The notes below the pieces were generated by a model that was not told where the DNA came from, did not search any database, and was given only the letters and a program-made list of their open reading frames with translations. Shown piece by piece: positions 1 to 6,776 of a stretch of DNA of 38,470 bases. The position numbers were made by a program, and so were the translations under genes. Source of the stretch: an uncultured Prevotellaceae bacterium (GTDB lineage: Bacteria > Bacteroidota > Bacteroidia > Bacteroidales > Bacteroidaceae); the NCBI GenBank assembly GCA_946185485.1, contig CAMHJQ010000028.1:1-38470 (forward strand), written 5' to 3'. Each line of letters begins with the position of its first letter. The first letter of the stretch is position 1.

Positions 1-35
1 GAGCATGTACTCTTCAACTAAATTGCAGAAGAACC

Positions 36-169
36 ACCTAAATCAGTACACCTCAGTGTCAACTGTCTTAGGAATAAGCAGAACATAGACAAGTAATGTA
101 AATAAAATGGTTTGTAAACCAGTATTGAAATTAAGAGTATAAACTGTCAACCTAAATCAGTACACCTCA
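36..169. repeat. 20-bp direct repeat pair (36-55 and 150-169)
   Basis: The 20-base sequence ACCTAAATCAGTACACCTCA occurs twice, identically, 114 bases apart. The nearby string TCAACTGTC also recurs (around 59-67 and 143-149), so the two copies carry a partly shared flank. No ORF of note lies here. This could be the edge of a degenerate mobile element or a dispersed intergenic repeat; the sequence alone does not decide. Confidence 0.75.
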
Positions 170-190
170 ATTTGCGTATAGGCGTTTAAT

Positions 191-232
191 CGTTTGCGCA
201 TACGCACACGATGATTTGCGTAGGCGCAAACG
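191..232. repeat. 16-bp inverted repeat / hairpin
   Basis: CGTTTGCGCATACGCA (191-206) and TGCGTAGGCGCAAACG (217-232) are reverse complements except for one base, with a 10-base loop. A third partial copy, TTTGCGTATAGGCG, lies just upstream at 171-184. There is no T-run on either side, so it does not look like an ordinary terminator. Confidence 0.7.
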
Positions 233-239
233 GTCGTGG

Positions 240-440
240 GAACGGCTTCTATTCCCTGTTAGAACGGCATTTAATCCCTGCGCGAATACTGCCCAACCCC
301 TATAAAGTCCTATCAGGATCAGCAATAGAAGGCATTCGGATGAGTCATAACGATTATCCGGAATAACCTAATGGGGAGTTTCAAAATCAGACAATTGAGA
401 TCCAGAATTAGCAAAATCTTTGCTAAAGGGGCTTTATTGC
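240..440. other. Non-coding stretch ahead of the Gly-rich gene
   Basis: No convincing gene is visible. An imperfect direct repeat of about 19 bases, GAACGGC...TCCCTG, occurs at 240-258 and 262-280, and an imperfect inverted repeat around ATTCGGAT / ATCCGGAAT lies near 334-367. Together with the repeats at 36-232 this makes the first 500 bases repeat-rich DNA upstream of a secreted-protein gene. Confidence 0.4.
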
Positions 441-471
441 TTGGTAGTTTGCAAGATTTTGTTTATCTTTG
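441..471 (+). promoter_or_regulatory. Bacteroidetes-type promoter of the Gly-rich protein gene
   Basis: TATCTTTG at 464-471 fits the -7 consensus TAnnTTTG. TTG at 441-443 is a plausible -33 element at roughly 20 bases spacing. The predicted transcription start is about 35 bases before the ATG. Confidence 0.6.
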
Positions 472-510
472 CAACCATAACAAAGCAAAGAATACTAAAC
501 GAATGAAATA

Positions 511-3500
511 ATGATGAAACAGAAACTATTATTCATGATGTTCCTGCTCTGCACCATCGTACAGGGAGTATGGGCACAAGCCAATTGGGAAGAGGTCTAT
601 GCCATGACGGAGACCACATCGGCAGACTGGACTCAGCTTAATGCGGGTTCCTCGACGGGACAGACGCTCGGCGCGGCGGGCAACACGACGTACTTATACG
701 CCGACGCGAACCTCGCGTTCAGTAACAGCACGGCGGGCGGCAGCGGCCTGACCATCCTGGGCACGGTGTATCTCTATCTGCCCGAGGGCGTGACCATCAC
801 CTGCAAGGGTGCCGATGCCAGCGGACAGACGGGCGGCGGCGCGGGCATCGAGGTGGCGGCGGGCAACGCGCTCTGGATCATTGGCAAGGGTACGGTGAAT
901 GCCACGGGCGGCGATGCTGCGAATGGCGGCAATGGCGCAAACGGCCATAACGCATCGTACCACTCTAAAGAGGGCGCGGCATGGGTTGGCGGCGGTGGAA
1001 CCGGCGGCAATGGTGGTGGCGGTGCCGGCGCGGGCATTGGCACACGTGGCGGCAATGGCGGTGCCGGCGGTAGCGCCCCTGAAAGCGAGATTTATTATAA
1101 GAAGTGGGTTGAAAATGGCATAGCTGGCAGTGCCGGTAGTGCTGGTCTGACCGCTGATGGCATGGGCAAACTGTATGTATCCGATGGCATCACGGTGAAG
1201 GTTACGGGCGGCAGCAAAGGCGCCGCCGGTAGTGCCGGCAGTGCCGGCAAGAGTTATTTGTATGTTGGATATAATGACTACAGCTTCCCTGGCGGTGGCG
1301 GCGGCGGTGCCGGTGGCGGCGGCGGAGCTGCCAGCGGCATCGGTACCGGAGGCTCCGGTACCGGTGCCGGTGGCGGCGGCGGAGCTGCCAGCGGCATCGG
1401 TACCGGAGGCTCCGGTGGCGGCGGCGGTGGCGGCGGTGCCAAAGGCTCACATACCTGGGCAGGGTATGGATTCTTCCAAGTCTTCGCAAACGGCGGTGGC
1501 GGCGGTCAAAATGGTGACGGCTCTTTTGCCGCCGCCGGTGGTACCGCAGGGGTGTCGAAAGACAATGTCGCTAATGGTCTTTGTGATACCAATGATGCTA
1601 AATGGGTGGCAACAGCCGCAGAAAGAACAAGCGAAGCTGGAAGTCAAGTAAAACGAATCACCGATGGCGGCAGCGGCGGCGCGGCAGGCAGTGCCAGCAC
1701 CAGCGAGCAGGCCGTCACCTTCAATTTCAAAATGCCTGCGCAAGGCGAATGGGATATGGTCTGTCAGCAGACGAAGACCAGCCAGAGCCAATGGAGGGTG
1801 CTGCTCGCCGGGGGCCATAAGGGGGCGACGATAGGCACGGCAGGTGCTACGACGTATTATTACGCCACGGGCGACCGCACGTTCACCAACGTCAACGCCG
1901 GCGGCAGCGGACTGACCATCTTAGGCACGGTGCATCTCTTCATTGCCTCCGGGCAGACCATTACCTGCAAGGGTGCCGATGCCGACGGAGCCACGGGTGC
2001 CGGTGCGGGTATCGAACTGACGGCGGGCAACGCGCTCTACCTCATCGGCAGCGGCAAGCTCGTGGCCACAGGCGGCAACGCTGCTAACGGCTGCAATGGC
2101 TCGAAGGGCGGAGATGCAGCTTACAAAATTGCAAAAGATGTAGTATATGACAGTAACGGGATAAAGTCTGGTGACGGCGGTCGCGGCGGCGACGGCGGCG
2201 GCGGTGCCGGTGCAGGCATCGGTACACGCGGTGCCGATGGCGGCGCAGGCGGTGCTGGCGGAGTAGGGAAACAAGAGTTTGCTGACGTAACAGGTAATGT
2301 AGGCAGCAATGGTGTTGGCGGCGGTACCGCTGCCGACATGGGCACGCTCTATGTTTACCAAATGGCCGAGCCAACGATAGAGGCTCATGGAGGCAGCAGT
2401 GGCAGCAGTGGCAGTGGTGGCGCTGCAGGTCTCAATGCAGTATTTCGGCCATTTGATCAAAGTGCTGTTATTATTATGCTTGCGCCCAGGAAGGAGATTC
2501 ATGACGGCAGCAGTGGCACCAGCAGCAGAAGTGGCACCCTCCGCAGAAATGGTGACTATGCTAGAGGTAATGTTTATTCTATAGGTGGCGGCGGCGGCGG
2601 CGCCTGCGGTGGTTTCGGCGGCGCTGCCAGCGACATCGGTACCGGCGGCCCCGGCGGTGGCGGCGGTGGCGGCGGTGCCTCAGGAACCATTACATATAAA
2701 GCCCTTCCGGAACTTTCATACTATCAGGTAGGAGCCTTAGGAGGCAAAGGCGGTGCTAATGCGGATGGAACACCCGCTGCTGACGGTGAGGGAACGATGA
2801 TTAACAGCGAAAAGACAAATGTAGTGTTCGACGAGGAATCCTATAAAGATTATACATTCCTCGGCTGGTACAACGGCGACAACCGCGCTGCCGGCGGCAC
2901 GGGCGGCACTGCGGGCACGGCCTCGCAGAACGGGACATACGAGGTGATACCGGCCGTCATCAGCCTGGCCGACAATGCCGACAACAGCACGATTATCAGC
3001 ACGGCTAATGGCTATTCAGCCGATGTGACGCTGCAGGGCCGCACTTTCTACAAAGACGGCTCGTGGAACACGCTGTGCCTGCCCTTCAACCTTGACAACT
3101 TCAACGGCACACCGTTGGAGGGTGCTACGGTGAAGACCCTCGCATCAACCAGCTTCGAGGGCGGCACGCTGACGATGACCTTCAGCGACGACCTGACAAA
3201 CATTACCGCCGGCACACCGTATATCGTGAAGTGGGCAGCCGGCACCGACATCGTGGCCCCCGTGTTCAAAGGCGTCAGCATCAGCAATGTCACAGCCAAC
3301 GCTGAGACCGACTATGTCGATTTTATCGGTACATACGCCCCCGTAAGTATCTACACCGCCGAGAAGACCAACCTCTACCTCGGTGCCGACGATATGCTTT
3401 ACAGTCCCTCGTCCAGCGACTTTCAGGTGAACGCCTGTTGCGGCTACTTCCAACTGAAGCAGGCCCTCAACGCCGGCGAGCCCATCAATATCAACTTCGG

Positions 3501-3663
3501 CGGCGATGACAACAAGACGGGCGTGATAGAGTTGAAGAATGGAAAAAAGGACGAATGGAAGTCCTTGGATTCCTGGTACACGCTGGACGGACGGAAGCTC
3601 GACGGCAAGCCAACGCGACGCGGCATCTATATCAATAACGGAAAGAAAGTAGTGATGAAGTAA
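511..3663 (+). CDS. Gly-rich, internally duplicated secreted protein with T9SS-like C-terminal tail
   Basis: This 1050-residue protein starts with a signal peptide (basic MMKQK, hydrophobic core, cleavage near VWA-QA at residue 22); ATG 514 is an alternative start. Residues about 26-410 and 415-780 are two diverged copies of one unit: each has GGSGLTILGTV, an ITCKGADA motif, GAGIE...AGNAL, then long Gly/Ala-rich tracts such as GGGGGGG and GIGTGG. Near residue 783 there is an YTFLGWY motif like Listeria-Bacteroides (InlB B-type) repeats. Around 850 a WNTLCLPFNL block common in Prevotella surface proteins follows. The end (about 1020-1050), WYTLDGRKLDG...GIYINNGKKVVMK, resembles a type IX secretion sorting tail. 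I infer a surface or secreted filamentous protein; ligand and function are unknown. Its coding DNA is far richer in GGC/GGT than its neighbours. Confidence 0.85.
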   Translation: MMKQKLLFMMFLLCTIVQGVWAQANWEEVYAMTETTSADWTQLNAGSSTGQTLGAAGNTTYLYADANLAFSNSTAGGSGLTILGTVYLYLPEGVTITCKGADASGQTGGGAGIEVAAGNALWIIGKGTVNATGGDAANGGNGANGHNASYHSKEGAAWVGGGGTGGNGGGGAGAGIGTRGGNGGAGGSAPESEIYYKKWVENGIAGSAGSAGLTADGMGKLYVSDGITVKVTGGSKGAAGSAGSAGKSYLYVGYNDYSFPGGGGGGAGGGGGAASGIGTGGSGTGAGGGGGAASGIGTGGSGGGGGGGGAKGSHTWAGYGFFQVFANGGGGGQNGDGSFAAAGGTAGVSKDNVANGLCDTNDAKWVATAAERTSEAGSQVKRITDGGSGGAAGSASTSEQAVTFNFKMPAQGEWDMVCQQTKTSQSQWRVLLAGGHKGATIGTAGATTYYYATGDRTFTNVNAGGSGLTILGTVHLFIASGQTITCKGADADGATGAGAGIELTAGNALYLIGSGKLVATGGNAANGCNGSKGGDAAYKIAKDVVYDSNGIKSGDGGRGGDGGGGAGAGIGTRGADGGAGGAGGVGKQEFADVTGNVGSNGVGGGTAADMGTLYVYQMAEPTIEAHGGSSGSSGSGGAAGLNAVFRPFDQSAVIIMLAPRKEIHDGSSGTSSRSGTLRRNGDYARGNVYSIGGGGGGACGGFGGAASDIGTGGPGGGGGGGGASGTITYKALPELSYYQVGALGGKGGANADGTPAADGEGTMINSEKTNVVFDEESYKDYTFLGWYNGDNRAAGGTGGTAGTASQNGTYEVIPAVISLADNADNSTIISTANGYSADVTLQGRTFYKDGSWNTLCLPFNLDNFNGTPLEGATVKTLASTSFEGGTLTMTFSDDLTNITAGTPYIVKWAAGTDIVAPVFKGVSISNVTANAETDYVDFIGTYAPVSIYTAEKTNLYLGADDMLYSPSSSDFQVNACCGYFQLKQALNAGEPININFGGDDNKTGVIELKNGKKDEWKSLDSWYTLDGRKLDGKPTRRGIYINNGKKVVMK
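1306..1414 (+). repeat. 57-bp tandem repeat inside the Gly-rich gene
   Basis: Two near-perfect copies of a 57-base unit (1306-1362, 1363-1414) encode the 19-residue motif GAGGGGGAASGIGTGGSGT. A diverged relative (GGAASDIGTGGPGGG) lies around 2620-2670 in the second half of the protein. The length is a multiple of three, so copy-number change would keep the frame. Confidence 0.85.
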
Positions 3664-3857
3664 ACATTTGTGAGACGCGGGGACTGGTACCTGTTTCACT
3701 CAATCATAAAGAGAATATGACAGTGGCTGGTATATGTTTAATAACAAAAGTTTAACAAGAAACCCAAAAACTCCATATATTACATCAGTATTCCCACACT
3801 GAGAGAATATACTTCAAAAAATCCTTCTGTTTACAAACGAACAAGGTAAAACAAACA

Positions 3858-3898
3858 ATAACTGCTGTTAGCCATGCAATTATGCTAACAGCAGTTAT
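3858..3898 (-). terminator. Strong hairpin, probable terminator of the minus-strand genes
   Basis: ATAACTGCTGTTAGC and its exact reverse complement (15 bp) enclose an 11-base loop. On the minus strand it is followed by the T-rich stretch TGTTTGTTTT. It sits just beyond the stop of the small basic protein gene. Confidence 0.75.
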
Positions 3899-3912
3899 AC
3901 TCTTTACACAAA

Positions 3913-4161
3913 TCACTTTCTCATCAGCTTGACGAACCACTCTTCTTCAGGATGGAAGCCCCAAAAGTGTTTCCCATCACCACCTAAATCCCAAGGACTC
4001 ATCACCTCGAAGGACTTTAAGGGAAGAAGATGGTCATTACCCTGATGTAATAACACTTTCGTCCTACGACGATACTTGCGGCTACTTGCCTGCTTTCCTT
4101 TCTTTTGCGACTTGCAGCAGCACCATGTGCTGACTGGCATTCGCTTTCTACTTCTGCTCAT
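3913..4161 (-). CDS. Small basic protein of unknown function
   Basis: I do not recognise a named family. The N-terminus MSRSRKRMPVS is followed by WCCCKSQKKGKQ and a run of Arg/Lys (SSRKYRRRTK), then a more ordinary C-terminal half containing Trp and aromatic residues (SPWDLGGDGKHFWGF). The frame is open to an earlier ATG at 4221 (102 residues), but the start at 4161 (82 residues) gives the compact SRSRKR-type N-terminus seen in small bacterial basic proteins, so I prefer it. The CCC cluster plus basic residues suggests nucleic-acid or metal binding, which is inference only. It lies downstream of an XRE regulator gene in the same direction, so the two may be cotranscribed. Confidence 0.55.
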   Translation of the reverse strand: MSRSRKRMPVSTWCCCKSQKKGKQASSRKYRRRTKVLLHQGNDHLLPLKSFEVMSPWDLGGDGKHFWGFHPEEEWFVKLMRK

Positions 4162-4275
4162 TGTCTCGTAAATGTTATGAGGCGACACGGATTTCTGTCT
4201 CATGCCGTCTCGGTTAAACATTACGAGGCTGTATGGTTCTGAATGTTCATCATCGTTTTTCTTTCCCTTTGGCTT

Positions 4276-4584
4276 TTATGCCATCTCCAGTTCTTCTTGG
4301 AGAATAGAAATATGCAGACAGTCCTCTATCTTCGACATAGTTTCGAGAGAAAGGTTCTCCTGACCTTTTAGAACCTTTGAAACGTATTGCTGGCTGCACC
4401 CCATCATATCAGCCAACTGCTTCTGGGTCATGCTGAGTTCATCCATCTTCTCCAGCATTTTCACGGCAATACGCTGGGAATGACGCAGCCACGACTTGTT
4501 CTGCATCCTCCACTCTGCCCTCTCCCTCCATTTGGAAGGTGTGGGCGACTGATGTTCCTTCAGTCGTGCAATTACATCTTTCAT
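4276..4584 (-). CDS. XRE-family helix-turn-helix regulator
   Basis: This 102-residue DNA-binding protein has a Cro/C1-type HTH in its C-terminal half (MTQKQLADMMGCSQQYVSKVLKGQENLSLETMSKIE in pieces around residues 55-90). The N-terminal half (about residues 1-50) is charged and Trp-containing, with no recognised domain. The start at 4584 is chosen over an upstream in-frame ATG at 4617 because GGAGG lies 6-10 bases before it, a rare clear Shine-Dalgarno site in this window. HTH proteins of this size are often antitoxins or autoregulators; no toxin of a recognised family is adjacent, though the small basic protein downstream is a candidate partner. Confidence 0.8.
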   Translation of the reverse strand: MKDVIARLKEHQSPTPSKWRERAEWRMQNKSWLRHSQRIAVKMLEKMDELSMTQKQLADMMGCSQQYVSKVLKGQENLSLETMSKIEDCLHISILQEELEMA

Positions 4585-4630
4585 AAATACCTCCTTTTCT
4601 ATATTAAACCAATTCACTCCCTTTTGGGGG

Positions 4631-4661
4631 CAAAGTTAAGCAAATTATTCGAATTACACAA
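4631..4661 (-). promoter_or_regulatory. Promoter of the XRE regulator gene
   Basis: On the minus strand, TAACTTTG (4631-4638) matches TAnnTTTG and TTG lies 20 bases upstream (4659-4661). The predicted start is about 42 bases from the chosen ATG at 4584. Confidence 0.65.
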
Positions 4662-4755
4662 CTTTTAGGTTGTTTTTCTTTGTTATTATGCTAATTATCG
4701 TTATCTTTATGAGACAAATACTGAAGTCCCGCTGTGTCCTTGGCGCAATCATCCT

Positions 4756-4793
4756 GGGCACCGACATAGCCTCACATAGAACTGTATCGGTGC
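4756..4793 (-). terminator. Hairpin after the NimA-like gene
   Basis: GGCACCGA (4756-4763) and TCGGTGCC (4786-4793) form an 8-bp stem that can extend imperfectly inward. It lies 5 bases beyond the stop of the minus-strand gene. There is no T-run in the minus direction, so termination strength is uncertain. Confidence 0.45.
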
Positions 4794-4798
4794 CTTTC

Positions 4799-5293
4799 TT
4801 ATTCATTTCGTTTGACTAATTCTATCGCCTCCTTACCTGTCAGGTGCTCAATATCGAAACGTATCATCAGCATGCGGGACAGGCCGTTTTCAATCTCTTT
4901 CTGGAGAGCTTCTTCCTGATTCGGATTATATCGGTTGCCAAGCATACGTGCCGTGTCCAGTTTCTCTTGTGCATCCTCAATGATATGGATTCTTCCGAAT
5001 GCTATGACACTACGATAAAAGGTGGTGTACTTCTGAGGCTGAACAGCGTCCTGATCGATGACACAGAAAGATGCTCTATCACATTTGCGAATGGCATCTA
5101 CCTTATGTCCTGTCAACGCACTATGGAAGTACAGCTTTCCATCGTGATAGACATAGCTGATGGGGACAGCGTATGGATAGTCATCATCACCAAGCAATGC
5201 CAGAGTGCCAGCTGTGGCCTTCTGCAATATAGCGATACTTTCTTCTTCGGTAAGCTGTTGACGCTTACGCCTCATTTCCCTAAATCCACTCAT
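4799..5293 (-). CDS. Pyridoxamine 5'-phosphate oxidase-fold flavoprotein, NimA-like
   Basis: The 164-residue protein begins FREMRRKRQ and continues with LALLGDDDYPYAVPISYVYHDG, HKVDAIRK and KYTTFYRSVIAFGR, the pattern of small split-barrel FMN-binding proteins related to 5-nitroimidazole resistance (Nim) proteins. Length matches that family (about 160). Nim proteins are thought to reduce nitroimidazoles or act on related electron-poor substrates; most chromosomal relatives have no proven role. It is followed by a hairpin and preceded, 52 bases away, by the EamA transporter gene on the same strand. I am confident of the fold, not of the substrate. Confidence 0.85.
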   Translation of the reverse strand: MSGFREMRRKRQQLTEEESIAILQKATAGTLALLGDDDYPYAVPISYVYHDGKLYFHSALTGHKVDAIRKCDRASFCVIDQDAVQPQKYTTFYRSVIAFGRIHIIEDAQEKLDTARMLGNRYNPNQEEALQKEIENGLSRMLMIRFDIEHLTGKEAIELVKRNE

Positions 5294-5345
5294 AACAATC
5301 CTGATACAATGTCACCGTGACGTTTCTCATCGTTCTTCGGAGACA

Positions 5346-6353
5346 CTATGATTTCCAACGCCAGGTTTTCCTGACGAGTGTTGTTATTGACGAAACGTCG
5401 AATTCCGTCGCGACTCGGCAGAGTCTAAGCAAGCTTGACTTTGCTCTCGCTGCTCTGTCATTTGTATGTGTGATAGTACGCAGATGGAAACTCTTACCCA
5501 TCACGATCAGCAAAACAGCAGAAAGGATAAGCACGATTCCAACGGCAAGTCTGAAGGTGAGTGATTCGTCAAACACCATCACGCCGATGGCTACTGCCGT
5601 CAAGGGTTCCAAGGCTCCCATGATGGCCGTTGGCGTGGCTCCTACCTCATGAACGGCTATGGTCATGAATACCAGTGAAAGAACCGTTGGCACTAACCCC
5701 AGCCAACAGGCAAAGAACCAGGCACGGGGCGAGGGCGGCAACATCAGATGCAAGTCAGGCGAAGTAAATGAATAGGCCATCAGGCACAACATGCAAATCA
5801 ACAACACATAGAACGTGAGTTTCAAAGATGACATGCGTATGTTCGACTGGTTGACTATCACGATATAAACAGCGTAAGTAAGTGAGGAGACCATCACCAG
5901 TAGTACGCCAATCGTGCTGAGCGAGATACCTACATCGCCCCTGTATAACAGGCCGATACCAACCAAGGCAAGGATGATGGATGTAATGGTTGAAGCCGTC
6001 ACCTTCTCTTTGAAAAACGAGGCCATGATGACAGCCACCATCACAGGATAGACGAACAGGATGGTTGATGCAATGCCGGCATCCATAAAGTGAAAGCTCT
6101 GGTAATACGTGATGCTGGATGCTGCAAAAAGCATTCCGAGGGAGCCAAGAACCTTCAGCTCGCCCTTTGTGACACTGAAGTCTTTTCGTCGAACTATCAG
6201 CATGATGGCCAGCATCAGTACTGCCATGAAGAAACGGTAAAAGAGAACGGACGCAGTGTTTACGCCTTCCTCATAAAGCGGTAAGGCTCCGAACGGATTG
6301 GTGCCATAACAGACAGCAGCCAATATGCCGCAGATGATTCCCTTATGTTTCAT
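5346..6353 (-). CDS. EamA/DMT-family inner-membrane transporter
   Basis: This is a 10-helix drug/metabolite transporter: hydrophobic segments alternate from MKHKGIICGILAAVCYGTNP through the C-terminal repeat (GATPTAIMGALEPLTAVAIGV), with the two EamA halves at about residues 5-135 and 150-285. Substrate cannot be told from sequence. The ATG at 6353 (335 residues) is preferred because it gives the normal start just before helix 1 and has GGGAGA next to it; ATG 6371 is the alternative. The last 35-40 residues (after GKSFHLRTITHTND) are hydrophilic, rich in Arg/Ser and not typical of the family; they look like read-through into an intergenic repeat. Confidence 0.85.
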   Translation of the reverse strand: MKHKGIICGILAAVCYGTNPFGALPLYEEGVNTASVLFYRFFMAVLMLAIMLIVRRKDFSVTKGELKVLGSLGMLFAASSITYYQSFHFMDAGIASTILFVYPVMVAVIMASFFKEKVTASTITSIILALVGIGLLYRGDVGISLSTIGVLLVMVSSLTYAVYIVIVNQSNIRMSSLKLTFYVLLICMLCLMAYSFTSPDLHLMLPPSPRAWFFACWLGLVPTVLSLVFMTIAVHEVGATPTAIMGALEPLTAVAIGVMVFDESLTFRLAVGIVLILSAVLLIVMGKSFHLRTITHTNDRAARAKSSLLRLCRVATEFDVSSITTLVRKTWRWKS

Positions 6354-6461
6354 TCTCCCGATAATTGTCATTGATATACGACTTCGTAGTCATGTCACTT
6401 AACGATTTCATCAATAGCTTTAACACATTCTTCCTTGGCAGAAGATTCTTCAATCTTGGTG

Positions 6462-6469
6462 CAAATTTA
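6462..6469 (-). promoter_or_regulatory. Possible -7 box for the EamA gene
   Basis: TAAATTTG on the minus strand fits TAnnTTTG, about 110 bases before the ATG. No -33 element is seen at the right distance, so this is tentative. The rest of 6354-6583 shows nothing I can identify. Confidence 0.35.
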
Positions 6470-6583
6470 GTTATTTTCCCGCAAAAACCGAATAGTTACC
6501 AAAAAAAATTGTGTAAAAACAGGCTGCTCCTCGGCAAAAAACAAGCTCTATTCACTTGTACACCATGCCGGGGGACGTTGCAC

Positions 6584-6621
6584 AAAAAAAAAGACCGCTG
6601 ACTTATTGTAAGTCAGCGGTC
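6584..6621 (-). terminator. Rho-independent terminator of tRNA-Pro
   Basis: A perfect 13-bp stem (GACCGCTGACTTA and its complement) with a 3-base loop is followed on the minus strand by nine T residues. It lies 18 bases past the tRNA 3' end. Confidence 0.95.
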
Positions 6622-6638
6622 AATTGAAAAACTCTAAG

Positions 6639-6711
6639 TCGAGGTGACAGGACTCGAACCTGCGACAGCCTGGTCCCAAACCAGGAACGCTACCAACTGC
6701 GCTACACCTCG
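6639..6711 (-). tRNA. tRNA-Pro (anticodon TGG)
   Basis: The minus strand folds as a cloverleaf with acceptor stem CGAGGTG/CACCTCG and discriminator A. The anticodon arm is CCTGG-TTTGGGA-CCAGG, giving anticodon TGG, and the T arm is CAGGTTCGAGTCCTG-like. CCA is not encoded. It has its own promoter and terminator, so it is a single-gene unit. Confidence 0.95.
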
Positions 6712-6728
6712 ATACAATTTTGCGGGTG

Positions 6729-6760
6729 CAAAGGTACTAAATTCCCCGGACACCCGCAAA
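6729..6760 (-). promoter_or_regulatory. Promoter of tRNA-Pro
   Basis: TACCTTTG (6729-6736) and TTTG (6757-6760) on the minus strand are exactly 20 bases apart, a full match to the Bacteroidetes consensus. TGCGGGTG (6721-6728) and CACCCGCA (6751-6758) form an inverted repeat around it. Confidence 0.85.
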
Positions 6761-6776
6761 TATTTAGATAGAAAAA

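Noticed and set aside
171..280. CRISPR-like array in the 5' repeat cluster
   Set aside because: Only two or three unequal copies, no regular spacers and no cas genes.
511..560. Lipoprotein signal at Cys14 of the Gly-rich protein
   Set aside because: The residues before the cysteine (FLL) do not fit a lipobox; a normal signal peptidase I site after residue 22 fits better.
1232..1651. Long ORFs in other frames within the Gly-rich gene (for example 139 and 193 residues)
   Set aside because: They are frame shadows of GGC/GGT-rich codons; their compositions are extreme and they have no start context.
6365..6601. 78-codon plus-strand ORF upstream of tRNA-Pro
   Set aside because: No family resemblance, no promoter or start signal, and its 3' end runs into the tRNA-Pro terminator poly-A.
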